Position numbers and translations under genes: made by a program. From positions 2,611,001-2,675,000 of the forward strand of contig NZ_CP060632.1 of the NCBI RefSeq assembly GCF_014337155.1: a stretch of 64,000 bases of DNA, written 5' to 3'. The DNA is from Wujia chipingensis. GTDB taxonomy: Bacteria > Bacillota > Clostridia > Lachnospirales > Lachnospiraceae. Below are positions 42,784-52,949 of the stretch, in pieces. Numbering within the stretch: position 1 is the stretch's first letter; each line of letters starts with the position of its first letter. Under the pieces are notes generated by a model, which ran no database searches, was not told where the DNA came from, and saw only the letters and a program-made list of their open reading frames with translations.

Positions 42784-44325
42784 TCACTCAAACTCAATCG
42801 TTCCAGGCGGTTTACTCGTCAGATCATACATTACACGGTTTACGCCCTTTACTTCATTTATGATTCTTGTCATAACCTTCTGCAGTACTTCGAATGGGAT
42901 CTCGGAGCAATCAGCGGTCATGAAGTCGCTGGTGTTGACTGCACGAAGTGCAATCGCGTAGTCGTAGGTTCGCTCATCGCCCATAACGCCGACACTACGC
43001 ATGTTGGTCAGTGCTGCGAAATACTGTCCCAGGTTCTTGGCAAGCCCTGCTTTGGCGATTTCTTCGCGATAGATGTAATCTGCATCCTGCACAATACGAA
43101 CCTTGTCTGCGGTTACTTCCCCGATGATACGGATGCCAAGTCCCGGTCCTGGGAATGGCTGACGGTATACGAGGTATTCTGGAATACCAAGTTCCAATCC
43201 GGCTTTTCTTACTTCATCCTTGAAGAGCAGGCGGAGTGGTTCGATGATTTCCTTGAAATCAACATGATCTGGAAGTCCACCTACGTTATGGTGACTCTTG
43301 ATGACTGCAGACTTTCCAAGCCCAGACTCGATCACGTCTGGGTAAATCGTTCCCTGTACTAAGAAGTCAACCGCGCCGATCTTCTTTGCCTCTTCCTCGA
43401 ATACGCGGATAAATTCTTCGCCGATAATCTTACGTTTTGCTTCTGGCTCGGTAACACCGGCTAATTTCTTATAATAACGCTCCTGTGCATTGACACGGAT
43501 AAAGTTCAGCTCGTATGGGCCATCCGGGCCAAATACTGCCTCGACCTCATCGCCCTCGTTCTTACGAAGTAAGCCGTGATCAACGAATACACAGGTAAGC
43601 TGCTTTCCTACTGCTTTTGAGAGAAGAACGGCTGCTACGGAGGAATCGACACCACCGGACAGGGCACATAATACCTTTCCGTCTCCAACCTTCTCACGGA
43701 TCTCGCGAATCGTCGTCTCTACGAATGAATCCATCTTCCAGTCGCCGGAGCATCCACATACGTTATAAACGAAGTTTGACAGCATCTTCTGTCCTTCTTC
43801 AGTATGCATAACCTCTGGATGGAACTGTGTCGCATACAGCTTGCGCTCCGGGCACTCCATCGCTGCAACTGGGCAAACTGGTGTCTTTGCAACAACCTTA
43901 AACCCCTCTGGTGCCTTTGAAATATAATCTGTGTGACTCATCCAGCAGATTGTCTGTGGCTTTACGCCCTGGAAGATAGCACTGCTGTTATCTACATCCA
44001 CTTCGGTTCTGCCATACTCACTGACTGGCGCAGTTTCCACGGTACCTCCAAGCATATATGCCATCAACTGCGAGCCATAACAGATTCCGAGAATCGGAAT
44101 TCCCAAATCAAATATTTCCTTCTGATAGCGTGGTGACTCCTCGCCATACACACTATTTGGACCACCCGTGAAAATGATTCCCTTTGGATTCATTTCCTTG
44201 ATCTTGTCGAGCGACAAGGTGTACGGATGTACCTCTGCATACACATTACATTCACGGACACGACGTGCAATCAACTGGTTGTACTGACCACCAAAATCAA
44301 GCACGATAATCATTTCCTTATTCAT
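42784..44325 (-). CDS. guaA: GMP synthase (glutamine-hydrolysing)
   Basis: A 513-residue enzyme that converts XMP to GMP with ATP and glutamine, the last step of guanine nucleotide synthesis. The N-terminal class I amidotransferase has GICYGSQLM (nucleophilic Cys) and the His/Glu pair FHPEV; the ATP-pyrophosphatase has [14 protein letters not shown]; the C-terminal dimerisation domain ends in the standard [14 protein letters not shown]. The ATG at 44,325 has GGGAG six bases upstream. The 3' end is a recognised insertion point for genomic islands, and a defence island follows it here. Confidence 0.98.
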   Translation of the reverse strand: MNKEMIIVLDFGGQYNQLIARRVRECNVYAEVHPYTLSLDKIKEMNPKGIIFTGGPNSVYGEESPRYQKEIFDLGIPILGICYGSQLMAYMLGGTVETAPVSEYGRTEVDVDNSSAIFQGVKPQTICWMSHTDYISKAPEGFKVVAKTPVCPVAAMECPERKLYATQFHPEVMHTEEGQKMLSNFVYNVCGCSGDWKMDSFVETTIREIREKVGDGKVLCALSGGVDSSVAAVLLSKAVGKQLTCVFVDHGLLRKNEGDEVEAVFGPDGPYELNFIRVNAQERYYKKLAGVTEPEAKRKIIGEEFIRVFEEEAKKIGAVDFLVQGTIYPDVIESGLGKSAVIKSHHNVGGLPDHVDFKEIIEPLRLLFKDEVRKAGLELGIPEYLVYRQPFPGPGLGIRIIGEVTADKVRIVQDADYIYREEIAKAGLAKNLGQYFAALTNMRSVGVMGDERTYDYAIALRAVNTSDFMTADCSEIPFEVLQKVMTRIINEVKGVNRVMYDLTSKPPGTIEFE

Positions 44326-44467
44326 GTGCGTCTCCCTTCTTCTCTGATTTATTGTATTTCTTGCCACCATGCAATAACGTGATGACCTGCGCACGCATCA
44401 GCGTGCCTCATTATATCATGTGTTGTAACCACGATTGTATATAATTACTCATCCTCTTATTATATTT

Positions 44468-44517
44468 ATAAGAAAATAAGCAAGAGTCCTATCTTTCGAT
44501 AAAACCCCTGCTTATTA
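44468..44517 (-). terminator. Intrinsic terminator behind the S41 peptidase gene
   Basis: On the minus strand AATAAGCAGGGG pairs with the later CTCTTGCTTATT, followed by TTCTTATA. It lies directly after the stop codon at 44,520. Confidence 0.75.
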
Positions 44518-44519
44518 TA

Positions 44520-45785
44520 CTAATTATTTAGCATCTCTGCAATAACTTCCTGCGCTTTTTGTAACTGTGTATCATCTGCACGGTCGATATTGACAGCCGA
44601 TGTCTGTCCATCTGGAAGTTCTACCTCATAATCTGGTGTAATGCCCTTCTTATGAATATCGTTTCCATTTGGTGTAAAATACTTTGCAACCGTAAGCTTC
44701 ACAGCAGTTCCATCGGAAAGCGGTATGACTGACTGAACGATACCCTTACCAAATGTCGTTGTACCAACCAGCTTCGCCTTACCTGAATCCTGCATTGCTC
44801 CGGAGAAAATCTCAGATGCACTGGCACTGTTGCCATTTACAAGTACAACCAATGGAATATCTACGCTGTGCTTTCCCGTATCTTTGTACTCACCAAGCAC
44901 ATTTCCATCACGGTCCTTCGTGGATACGATGACACCGTCGTCCATGATATAATCGCACATATCAACAACGGCTGTCAGAAGTCCACCCGGATTATCACGC
45001 AAATCAATGATAGCTGCCTTGGCTCCATTTGCCTGCACCTCATCGATAGCATCTTCAAATTCCTGTGCTGTATTGTCGTTGAACTGTGTAACTGCGATAT
45101 AACCAACCTGATCATCCAGCATCTCACTTTCTACCGTGTAATTCTCCACCGTACGACGCTCTACATCAAACTCCAGATAATCGGATTCGCCCTGACGGTA
45201 AATCTTCAGATGTGCCTTCGTTCCTTCTTCGCCACGGATCATATCTACTACCACAGAAAGCTCCTGATCGGTAATCTCCGTGTCATCTACCTGAACTAAA
45301 ATATCGCCTGCCTTCAGTCCAGCCTGCTCAGCCGGGCTGTTCTTGATCGGACGTACGATTTCGACACGCATATCGGAATTCATCGTCACAACTGCACCGA
45401 TACCTACATATTCACCCGAAGTATCTTCCTGCAGTTCTGCATACTCTTCCTTTGTATAATAGACAGAGTACGGATCATCCAGACCATCCATGATTCCGTC
45501 ATACAACGCTTCTTCCTGCTTATCCCGGTCAACATCGAAATAATAATACTTGTCAATCAGGGAATTGATCTCATCGACCTTCTTTGCAACTGAACTGTCC
45601 TGCCACAGATCCGATGCAACTACTGGTTCTGACGTATCTGCCTGTGTTGCATCCGAATCCGTCTGTACATCAATGGATTCCCGTGTATTCTTCTTTGACT
45701 CTGTCTGATTTCCACAACCGATACATGCAACAGATAACGCGGTTGCCAACGCCAAAGCCCATAGTTTTTTCATGTTCTTTTTCAC
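44520..45785 (-). CDS. S41-family C-terminal processing protease, lipoprotein
   Basis: A 421-residue protease. A lipoprotein signal (ALATALSVACIGCG, lipobox cysteine near 24) and an acidic linker lead into a PDZ domain (about 125-200, KAGDILVQVDDTEI) and the S41 core: IIDLRDNPGGLL, the catalytic serine in NGNSASASEIF and the lysine in TTTFGKGIVQ. CtpA/CtpB-type enzymes trim secreted or cell-wall proteins. GTG start; AAAGGAG lies 13 bases upstream. It is the last gene of the ftsE-ftsX-M23-S41 cluster. Confidence 0.95.
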   Translation of the reverse strand: MKKNMKKLWALALATALSVACIGCGNQTESKKNTRESIDVQTDSDATQADTSEPVVASDLWQDSSVAKKVDEINSLIDKYYYFDVDRDKQEEALYDGIMDGLDDPYSVYYTKEEYAELQEDTSGEYVGIGAVVTMNSDMRVEIVRPIKNSPAEQAGLKAGDILVQVDDTEITDQELSVVVDMIRGEEGTKAHLKIYRQGESDYLEFDVERRTVENYTVESEMLDDQVGYIAVTQFNDNTAQEFEDAIDEVQANGAKAAIIDLRDNPGGLLTAVVDMCDYIMDDGVIVSTKDRDGNVLGEYKDTGKHSVDIPLVVLVNGNSASASEIFSGAMQDSGKAKLVGTTTFGKGIVQSVIPLSDGTAVKLTVAKYFTPNGNDIHKKGITPDYEVELPDGQTSAVNIDRADDTQLQKAQEVIAEMLNN

Positions 45786-45822
45786 GTCTACTTTTACTCT
45801 CCTTTAACCTTGCGCTTTCATC

Positions 45823-47028
45823 TTATTGTAAATACGGCCATGGATCAACATAGCTGCCATTGATTCTTAATCCAAGATGACAATGTGGACCTGTCGAATT
45901 TCCGGTACTTCCAGCAAGCGCAATGACCTGTCCACGCGATACCGTCTGTCCCACGCTGACACACAAGCTTGAATTATGCATATATGTAGTTGACATAGAC
46001 GAACTGTGTGCAACCGTTACATAATTACCCATCGAGCTTGAGTAAGACGCCGCAATTACCGTTCCAGCCTCGCATGCTACAATCGGTGTTCCTGTCGGAC
46101 ATCCAATATCCAATCCCTGATGATATCTCGAACCAATACCTCCAGGACTCTCTCTCGGTCCAAATCTGGAAGTAACCGTTCCTCCAGTTGATACTGGCCA
46201 CTGCAGGCTTCCACCTGTATATGTGATATTTACATCTGTCGGTGCCGTTGTTGTGCTTCCTGCAGCTGCTGCCGCGGCCGCTGCGGCTGCCTGCTGCTGT
46301 CTATATGCTTCCTCTGCGGCTGCGATTGCCTGATTGGTTGCCTCGATATCCTGCTCCAGCTCTGCAATCGTTGCCTCGTAATCACCGATGGATGATTCGT
46401 AGTTTGCTACCTGTACCTGCTTACCCTCGATCATAACCTCGACAGCAGCCTTGTTGTCTTCCACTTCCAGTTTGATATCCTCAACATCCTTCAGATCTTT
46501 TTCCAGACCGGCCTTTGTATCTGCGATCGTCTGTCGTGTCTCTACCAGATCATCAAACATATTCTTATCGTAAGAATAAATCTGATCTGCATATTCTGCC
46601 TGATTTACGATATCCGAGATATCGGAGGTTGAGAAAAGTACATCCAGATACGATGGATTACCATTTTCGTATGAGTATTTGATTCGCTCTTTCATCGCCT
46701 CATACTGTTCCTGTTCCTTCTCCTGTGCAGCCGTAAGCTCGGTCTGCTTCGTCTCAATATCTGCTTCGAGCTGAGTCTGCTGCGCCTCCAGATCCGTAAT
46801 TTCATTTGTATATTCCGTTACCTGCGCATCCAGTTCTGCAATCGCATCCAGAATCGAATTCTGTTCTTTCTCCAACTGGGCGAGAACGGCTTCTGCTTCT
46901 TCCTTCTTGCTTTCCTTCTGATCTTTCTGATCCTTCAGGTCCGAAATACTCGTCGCATTTACCGTCATACTCATGCTTCCAGCCACAGCAAATGCAATGA
47001 TTGCTCTCACAAGCTTTTTACACTTCAT
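45823..47028 (-). CDS. M23-family murein hydrolase / EnvC-like activator
   Basis: A 401-residue secreted protein: signal peptide (AIIAFAVAGSMSMTVNA), long coiled coil (about 28-240), an alanine-rich hinge (ten Ala in a row near 252), then an LytM/M23 domain with YHQGLDIG and GPHCHLGL giving the zinc ligands. Such proteins are regulated by FtsEX and cut or activate cutting of septal peptidoglycan. It follows ftsX by 11 bases, which fits. AGGAGG eight bases before the ATG. Confidence 0.94.
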   Translation of the reverse strand: MKCKKLVRAIIAFAVAGSMSMTVNATSISDLKDQKDQKESKKEEAEAVLAQLEKEQNSILDAIAELDAQVTEYTNEITDLEAQQTQLEADIETKQTELTAAQEKEQEQYEAMKERIKYSYENGNPSYLDVLFSTSDISDIVNQAEYADQIYSYDKNMFDDLVETRQTIADTKAGLEKDLKDVEDIKLEVEDNKAAVEVMIEGKQVQVANYESSIGDYEATIAELEQDIEATNQAIAAAEEAYRQQQAAAAAAAAAAGSTTTAPTDVNITYTGGSLQWPVSTGGTVTSRFGPRESPGGIGSRYHQGLDIGCPTGTPIVACEAGTVIAASYSSSMGNYVTVAHSSSMSTTYMHNSSLCVSVGQTVSRGQVIALAGSTGNSTGPHCHLGLRINGSYVDPWPYLQ

Positions 47029-47039
47029 ATGCTTCCCTC

Positions 47040-47948
47040 CTAAACTTTCAAATGTTTCCGTGTTGTCAATAAACTACCAATCAAACCAAGTCCGATACCA
47101 ATACCCGCAGATAATGGAATCAGAACTGAAAATATCTCCTTTGCCGGTACAAATGCAAATAAGCTCTGTACAACGGAGAACCGGCCAATGATGTACTGAA
47201 CCACTGTATCATACATATAGTAGATCAAGATCAATGGAATCAATGATCCCACAAGTCCGATCACAACACCCTCTACAATGAATGGCGCACGTACGAAGAA
47301 GTTTGTCGCACCAATCAGCTTCATAATACCAATTTCTTCCTTACGCACAGTAATACCGATTGTAATCGTATTACTGATCAGGAAGATCGATACGAGCAAC
47401 AGGATCACAATAATTCCGATGGATGCATAGCTGACAACGCTGTTCAGTGCTGCCACACCGTCTGCAGTTACCTCGGAGCTAAGTACCTTACGTACACCGG
47501 TCAATCCCTTTAAGTACTGTACAAATTCTGCCTGATTTGACAGATCCTTCAATGTGATCTTATATGATGCACTGTTCTTCAATGGGTTGTCCCCCTGGAA
47601 TGCATCAATCGCTGCCTGCGGATCATCAAACTTCTCTTCTGCATACTGCTTCCATGCCTCATCTGCGGAAATGAAATCCAGTGTATTGACCTCATCACGC
47701 AGTCGAATCTGCTGACCGATCATTGTGATATTCTCATCTGTTACACCTTCATCAAAGAATACAGAAATCGTAACTGTATTCTCCAGATCCGTCATTGCTG
47801 TACGGAAATTCACAATCACACAATAAAATAAACCAAATAAGAACAGACAGGAAACGATTGTTCCGATGGATGCCAATGAGAACAAAAGGTTTCGTTTAAT
47901 ATTTTTAATACCCTGTCTGATACTATACATGAATGAACTAATCCTCAT
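47040..47948 (-). CDS. ftsX: Cell division protein FtsX
   Basis: A 302-residue FtsX: short cytosolic N-terminus (RQGIKNIKRNLLFSLASIGT), one membrane helix, a 115-residue outer loop that contacts the peptidoglycan hydrolase, then three helices (SIGIIVILLLVSIFLI and others). It forms a complex with FtsE. The ATG at 47,948 overlaps the ftsE stop by 11 bases and has AGGTGGG upstream; a longer frame with an earlier start is less likely. Confidence 0.95.
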   Translation of the reverse strand: MRISSFMYSIRQGIKNIKRNLLFSLASIGTIVSCLFLFGLFYCVIVNFRTAMTDLENTVTISVFFDEGVTDENITMIGQQIRLRDEVNTLDFISADEAWKQYAEEKFDDPQAAIDAFQGDNPLKNSASYKITLKDLSNQAEFVQYLKGLTGVRKVLSSEVTADGVAALNSVVSYASIGIIVILLLVSIFLISNTITIGITVRKEEIGIMKLIGATNFFVRAPFIVEGVVIGLVGSLIPLILIYYMYDTVVQYIIGRFSVVQSLFAFVPAKEIFSVLIPLSAGIGIGLGLIGSLLTTRKHLKV

Positions 47949-48627
47949 CAATATACCCACCTTTTTGCTCATCGCTGATTATTTCGCCATGCTTCAACGT
48001 GATTACACGTTTCTTCATCATATTGACGATCTCTTTGTTATGCGTTACAACAACAACCGTTGTTCCCTTCTTGTTGACATCCTCCAGAAGACGCATAATT
48101 TCCCATGAATTTTTTGGATCCAAGTTACCGGTTGGCTCATCCGCAAGCAGGATCTCCGGCTTATTTACCAGCGCTCTCGCAAGTGCGACTCTCTGCTGCT
48201 CACCACCGGACAACTGCTTTGGAAATGACTTATATTTATCCGCAAGTCCGACCAATGTCAACATCGCTGGTACCTGCCGACGAATGTAGCGGCTTGGTGT
48301 CTCAATGACACGCTGTGCAAATGCAACATTCTCATATACCGTGCGATCCTTGAGTAAGCGGAAGTTCTGAAATACAACACCAATCTTACGTCGAATCTTA
48401 GGAATATTTTTTCTCTTCAATTTACTGTAATCTGTGTCTGCGACCTTGATTTTACCAGAGGTCGGGTCCAATTCTTTTAACAGCAGCTTAATCAGTGTCG
48501 TCTTACCTGATCCGGAAGAACCTACGATAAACACAAACTCGCCTTTTTCTATCTTCAAACTTACATCGTTCAAGGCATACGTCTTACTCGCCGGATACCT
48601 CATTTTCACATGACTCAGTTCTAACAT
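47938..48627 (-). CDS. ftsE: Cell division ATP-binding protein FtsE
   Basis: A 229-residue ABC ATPase: Walker A GSSGSGKTT, signature LSGGEQQRVALARALV, Walker B ILLADEPTGNLDP, and the FtsE-typical FQNFRLLKDRTVYENVAFA. It powers FtsX to control cell-wall cutting at division. Strong AAAGGAG ribosome site. Followed by ftsX with an 11-base overlap. Confidence 0.97.
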   Translation of the reverse strand: MLELSHVKMRYPASKTYALNDVSLKIEKGEFVFIVGSSGSGKTTLIKLLLKELDPTSGKIKVADTDYSKLKRKNIPKIRRKIGVVFQNFRLLKDRTVYENVAFAQRVIETPSRYIRRQVPAMLTLVGLADKYKSFPKQLSGGEQQRVALARALVNKPEILLADEPTGNLDPKNSWEIMRLLEDVNKKGTTVVVVTHNKEIVNMMKKRVITLKHGEIISDEQKGGYIDED

Positions 48628-48654
48628 CTTATTATCTCCTTTTGAGCGTGTCTT

Positions 48655-49743
48655 TTAATACTCTAACGACTCCATGTACTTCATATATTTCACAACCATA
48701 AGGGCAATCTTGAAGGTAATGGCATCCTCGAATACCCGGAGGTCAAGTCCGGTACTCTTCTGAAGTTTATCCAGACGGTAAACCAGAGTATTTCGGTGAA
48801 TGTAAAGCTGACGGGATGTCTCAGATACATTCAGACTGTTCTCGAAGAACTTGTTGATTGTTGTCAATGTCTCCTCGTCGAACTCGTCTGGTGATTTACC
48901 ATCAAAAATCTCCTTGATAAACATCTTGCAAAGTGGAAGTGGCAACTGATAGATCAGTCGGCCGATTCCGAGATTGCTGTATGCGATAATCTTTCTGTCG
49001 CTATAAAAGATCTTTCCTACATCCAGTGCAAGCTTTGCTTCCTTATAAGAACGGGAAACTTCTTTGATTTCGTTGACGATCGTACCATATGCCACATTGA
49101 CCGATGACATGGCTTCTGTATTCAGCATATCCACAATTACCTTTGCAGTCTTGCGCATATCTTCGTAAGTCTCACTCGGCTTTACTTCCTTGACCAGAAT
49201 AATGTTTTTCTCGTCAACTGCCGTAATGAAATCCTTTGTCTTGCTGGAGAACAACGTTCTGACTGTCTCCAATGCGTTGGTATCCTTCTCCGTCTTTGTC
49301 TCGATAATAAACACGATACGTTTTACATCTGCCTCAATATGCAGCTTCTTCGCACGGTTATAAATATCTACCAGAAGCAGATTGTCAAGCAACAGGTTCT
49401 TGATAAAGTTGTCCTTGTCAAAACGCTCCTTGTATGCCACCAGAAGATTCTGGATCTGGAAAGTTGCCATCTTTCCAATCATATAGACATCCTCGGCATC
49501 CCCTTTTGCCAGTATGACATATTCCAGTTCATTCTCATCATACACCTTGAAAAACTGGAAGCCACGGATCACCTGACTGTCCGCCGCTGATTCAGAGAAT
49601 TTTACAACCTCATCCTCATATTCTTCCATTCCGCGCATAGTTGTCGCAAGTATCTTACCTTCGGTATCCATCACACAGAGTTCTACACGTGTAATTGATT
49701 TAATTCCGGTAACCGTATCCTGCAGTATCTGATTCGAAATCAT
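48655..49743 (-). CDS. PucR/CdaR-type transcriptional regulator
   Basis: A 362-residue protein with an N-terminal sensory region (about 1-130, MDTEGKILATTMRGMEEY), a GGDEF-like middle segment (about 135-270) and a C-terminal PucR HTH (NVSETSRQLYIHRNTLVYRLDKLQ). The CdaR/PucR family controls sugar-acid or purine use in other bacteria; its target here is unknown. It lies just upstream of ftsE, 27 bases away, so it may be part of that transcript. AT-rich leader of about 230 bases. Confidence 0.87.
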   Translation of the reverse strand: MISNQILQDTVTGIKSITRVELCVMDTEGKILATTMRGMEEYEDEVVKFSESAADSQVIRGFQFFKVYDENELEYVILAKGDAEDVYMIGKMATFQIQNLLVAYKERFDKDNFIKNLLLDNLLLVDIYNRAKKLHIEADVKRIVFIIETKTEKDTNALETVRTLFSSKTKDFITAVDEKNIILVKEVKPSETYEDMRKTAKVIVDMLNTEAMSSVNVAYGTIVNEIKEVSRSYKEAKLALDVGKIFYSDRKIIAYSNLGIGRLIYQLPLPLCKMFIKEIFDGKSPDEFDEETLTTINKFFENSLNVSETSRQLYIHRNTLVYRLDKLQKSTGLDLRVFEDAITFKIALMVVKYMKYMESLEY

Positions 49744-49889
49744 TCGTCCACCCCTATTCTTTGTTGTGAATTTTTAAAAATTCTGTAACAAAATTGTAAC
49801 ATTTATACATTCTTCTGTCAATGTCAAATACTTTCCAATTATTCAACATTGCCTATACTCATACAAAGTACATTCTACACGAAAAATGT

Positions 49890-49932
49890 AAAAAAAAAAA
49901 GAGGAAACGCATAATTTTTATGCATTTCCTCT
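49890..49932 (-). terminator. Intrinsic terminator of the MsmK-like gene
   Basis: On the minus strand GAGGAAATGCATAA and TTATGCGTTTCCTC form a stem, followed by ten T. Confidence 0.92.
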
Positions 49933-49974
49933 GAAAAATCACACTTTGTTCAAATTTTAGAACGCAGCACCTGA

Positions 49975-51087
49975 CTAGTTGATGATAATCTCCTCTGTCT
50001 CCTTATCGAAGATGTGGATCTTGCTCAGGTCGAATGCGAACTGAACTGTATCACCAGGTCTTGCTGTTGTACGTGCATTTACTCTTGCTGTGATATCGAA
50101 CTGGTCGATTGTGAAGTACAGATATACTTCAGCACCAAGCATTTCGTAAATATTGATTCTTGCATCGATAACACTCTCAGGTGAAGACTCGATGAAGAGC
50201 TGCTCATCATGAATATCCTCTGGACGGATACCAAGAACAACTTCCTTATCAAGGAAATCACCGCTGATAAGCTTCTGAGCCTTAGCATCAGGAACCTTGA
50301 TTGAGTGAGAACCGAACATAAGTAATACATCTGCTCCAGACTTAACAACCTTACAATCGATGAAGTTCATAGGTGGCATACCCATGAATCCAGCTACGAA
50401 GAGGTTGCATGGCTTATCATACAGATTCTGAGGTGTATCAACCTGCTGGATGATACCATCCTTCATAACTACGATTCTTGTACCAAGAGTCATAGCCTCT
50501 GTCTGGTCATGTGTTACGTAAATGATAGTTGTCTGCAGTCTCTGGTGAAGCTTAGAGATCTCAACACGCATCTGAACACGGAGCTTAGCATCCAAGTTTG
50601 AAAGAGGCTCGTCCATAAGGAATACCTTAGGCTCACGAACGATTGCACGTCCCATAGCCACACGCTGTCTCTGACCACCTGACAAAGCCTTTGGCTTTCT
50701 GTCAAGCAGATGCTCGATATCAAGAATCTTAGCAGCCTCATGTACCTGCTTATCAATCTTCTCCTTTGGTACCTTTCTAAGCTTCAGACCGAATGCCATG
50801 TTATCATAAACTGACATATGTGGATACAAAGCGTAGTTCTGGAATACCATCGCAATATCTCTGTCCTTAGGCTCTACATCATTAACCATCTTGTCACCGA
50901 TCCAAAGCTCACCGGAACTGATATCCTCAAGACCTGCGATCATACGAAGTGTTGTTGACTTACCACATCCTGAAGGTCCAACGAAGATGATGAACTCTTT
51001 ATCTTCAATATCCAAGTTGAAGTCCTTTACAGCGTTGAAGCCATTTGGATAAATTTTATAAACATTCTTAAGTTGTAAACTAGCCAT
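49975..51087 (-). CDS. msmK: Multi-sugar ABC transporter ATPase (MsmK/MsmX/UgpC family)
   Basis: A 370-residue ATPase with Walker A GPSGCGKSTT, signature ALSGGQRQRVAMGRAI, Walker B VFLMDEPLSNLDA, switch His YVTHDQTEAM, and a C-terminal MalK-like TOBE domain (GIRPEDIHDEQ). It stands alone without permeases, as MsmK/MsmX usually do, and would energise several carbohydrate importers elsewhere in the genome. AAGGAGG ribosome site, own terminator. Confidence 0.93.
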   Translation of the reverse strand: MASLQLKNVYKIYPNGFNAVKDFNLDIEDKEFIIFVGPSGCGKSTTLRMIAGLEDISSGELWIGDKMVNDVEPKDRDIAMVFQNYALYPHMSVYDNMAFGLKLRKVPKEKIDKQVHEAAKILDIEHLLDRKPKALSGGQRQRVAMGRAIVREPKVFLMDEPLSNLDAKLRVQMRVEISKLHQRLQTTIIYVTHDQTEAMTLGTRIVVMKDGIIQQVDTPQNLYDKPCNLFVAGFMGMPPMNFIDCKVVKSGADVLLMFGSHSIKVPDAKAQKLISGDFLDKEVVLGIRPEDIHDEQLFIESSPESVIDARINIYEMLGAEVYLYFTIDQFDITARVNARTTARPGDTVQFAFDLSKIHIFDKETEEIIIN

Positions 51088-51275
51088 TTTGATTTTTCCT
51101 CCTTAGATTTTAGCTATAATCATCTGACTCATGATGTTTGTATGATACACCAAATAGCCCGAAGTTGCCATATTACTATTCAACAAATAAGGCGGAAAAA
51201 TATTGTGTAATTTGTATATGAAAATTTTTTTCATGATTTTTTTGTGGATTTTTCACAAACTTTACCGAATTCTGA

Positions 51276-52106
51276 CTAGCTATATTTTGTGAAACCTTCA
51301 CCATAAGCCTCCCGAATATCCCCCACAAAACAGATTGCCCGGTCATCCAGCTCATAAATTTTCCGCTTGACATTTACCATTTCTTTTGAACTAAGTGCAC
51401 AGAGCAGCATCTGCTTCGGGCAGCCGGTATATCCGCCCTGTGCCGGCACACGCGTGACACCGCGCCCCAGCTGCCCGGTAATGTATTCAGCGAGTGCCTT
51501 TTCCTCGGTTGATATGATATACATAAGCTTGGCATGGTTTGGTCCCTCCAGCACAAAATCAGATACTTTCGTCATGACAAACAGGACGATCAGCGCATAG
51601 ATTCCGTTGCGCAGTCCGAACACGCCAATTCCAAACAGGATAATGATCCCGTCAACGATTGCCATCAGCTTTGGAACCGATACATGCGGGATGCGCCGGT
51701 TAATGATCTGCGCTGTCATATCTGCGCCGCCGGAGGACGCATTTTGCAGGAAGATCAAGCCAAGTCCACCACCCATGATTACGCCGCCACACAGTCCGTC
51801 GACCAGTACATCCCCGGTGAGAAGCGGCAATGGACGGAGCAGCCCAAGGAACACAGACAGACAAACCGTCGCATAGACCGTCCGGTAAAATATCTGCTTT
51901 CCAAGCACCTTATATCCTATGATAAACAATGGAATATTGACCGCTGCATTGACCAGCCACAGCTGGATATGAAACAGATGCTCCAGCAGGATTGCCAGTC
52001 CGGTCACACCTCCGGTCACCAGCTCCAGTGGGTTAAAATATACAACAACCGAGAATGCCATCAAAAATGCTCCCACGGTCATCAAGCCATATCGTTTTGC
52101 AGTCAT
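51276..52106 (-). CDS. YitT family membrane protein
   Basis: A 276-residue protein with about five membrane helices (VGAFLMAFSVVVYF, GGVTGLAILLEHLF, GGVIMGGGLGLIFLQNASSGGADM) and a C-terminal DUF2179 domain (LMYIISTEEKALAEYITGQLGRGVTRVPAQGGYTG). The glycine-rich NASSGGADM is typical. Function of the family is unsettled. The ATG at 52,106 has GGAGG eight bases upstream. Confidence 0.92.
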   Translation of the reverse strand: MTAKRYGLMTVGAFLMAFSVVVYFNPLELVTGGVTGLAILLEHLFHIQLWLVNAAVNIPLFIIGYKVLGKQIFYRTVYATVCLSVFLGLLRPLPLLTGDVLVDGLCGGVIMGGGLGLIFLQNASSGGADMTAQIINRRIPHVSVPKLMAIVDGIIILFGIGVFGLRNGIYALIVLFVMTKVSDFVLEGPNHAKLMYIISTEEKALAEYITGQLGRGVTRVPAQGGYTGCPKQMLLCALSSKEMVNVKRKIYELDDRAICFVGDIREAYGEGFTKYS

Positions 52107-52127
52107 CACACAAACCTCCACACGAAA

Positions 52128-52162
52128 AAAGACTCCATACTAACATCTAGTATGGAGTCCAT
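52128..52162 (-). terminator. Intrinsic terminator of the LytR_C gene
   Basis: GACTCCATACTA and TAGTATGGAGTC form a perfect stem around a short loop, followed by TTTTTTC on the minus strand. Confidence 0.9.
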
Positions 52163-52181
52163 CTTTCATTTTTATTCGTTT

Positions 52182-52736
52182 TTAATGATTGCTGTCGGAT
52201 GCACCAATGATAATCACGACATCGTAACCGTCTGTGGATTCTGTCACATTGCTTGTCACAGTTCCAACTTCATAGCTGGCATTTGCAAAATACTGTACCA
52301 GTTCTTTGCCTACGCCATCTTCTCTTGCTACGATCTTGGTGTCTGCAAGTGCTTCTGTGTAATCGGATGCATTTGTATTTGCATATCCATTTGCATTTAA
52401 CGTATCACACCAGCGTCCGGCAAGTCCTGCAATATCGGTACTGTTCAGCACCAGGATCTTCCTATCCGTTGCACTGACTGTCTCAGCCTCCTGTGCAGCT
52501 TCGGTTGTCTCAGCCTCTGTGGATGGTGTGATCTGAAGATCATCCACCTGAGAATCCGTCAATGCATTCTCATCGAGGGTTGTCGCAGGCGTATCCTTCG
52601 CTGTGTTCCCCTTTAATGCCTGCATTACAAAAAATGCGCCAAATGCCACAATGGCAAGTCCTAATATAATAACGGCTGCGCGAAGCAACATTGAAAAGAA
52701 CAATCCTGCTGCCGTCTGCTGTTTTTTTCCACTCAT
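52182..52736 (-). CDS. LytR C-terminal domain protein, membrane-anchored
   Basis: A 184-residue protein: one membrane helix (about 20-42, AAVIILGLAIVAFGAFFVMQ), a Thr/Glu-rich linker (about 45-90), and a LytR_C domain (KILVLNSTDIAGLAGRWCDTLNANGY...DVVIIIGAS). LytR_C domains occur in envelope proteins; the exact role is unknown. AGGAG seven bases before the ATG. Confidence 0.88.
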   Translation of the reverse strand: MSGKKQQTAAGLFFSMLLRAAVIILGLAIVAFGAFFVMQALKGNTAKDTPATTLDENALTDSQVDDLQITPSTEAETTEAAQEAETVSATDRKILVLNSTDIAGLAGRWCDTLNANGYANTNASDYTEALADTKIVAREDGVGKELVQYFANASYEVGTVTSNVTESTDGYDVVIIIGASDSNH

Positions 52737-52889
52737 AATTTTCTCCTATCTACGTCATACGTTGTTTCCATCTTTTTCTATTCGTATCTACCGTCGCTCA
52801 TTCTAGTCTTTTTTTCAATACATTTTTCAAGTATAGCAAATGTTGTTGTTTTTTTCAACCATTTATAGCATAATCGTAGTATGGATTTT

Positions 52890-52917
52890 TTGTGAAAAAG
52901 TTGCATCCTGCTATAGA
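52890..52917 (+). promoter_or_regulatory. Putative promoter of the SDR gene
   Basis: TTGTGA (52890-52895), 16 bases, TATAGA (52912-52917), about 30 bases before the ribosome site AAGGAGG. Confidence 0.55.
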
Positions 52918-52949
52918 TATTTCAAGAATAACAAGGAGGTCCCAATCCC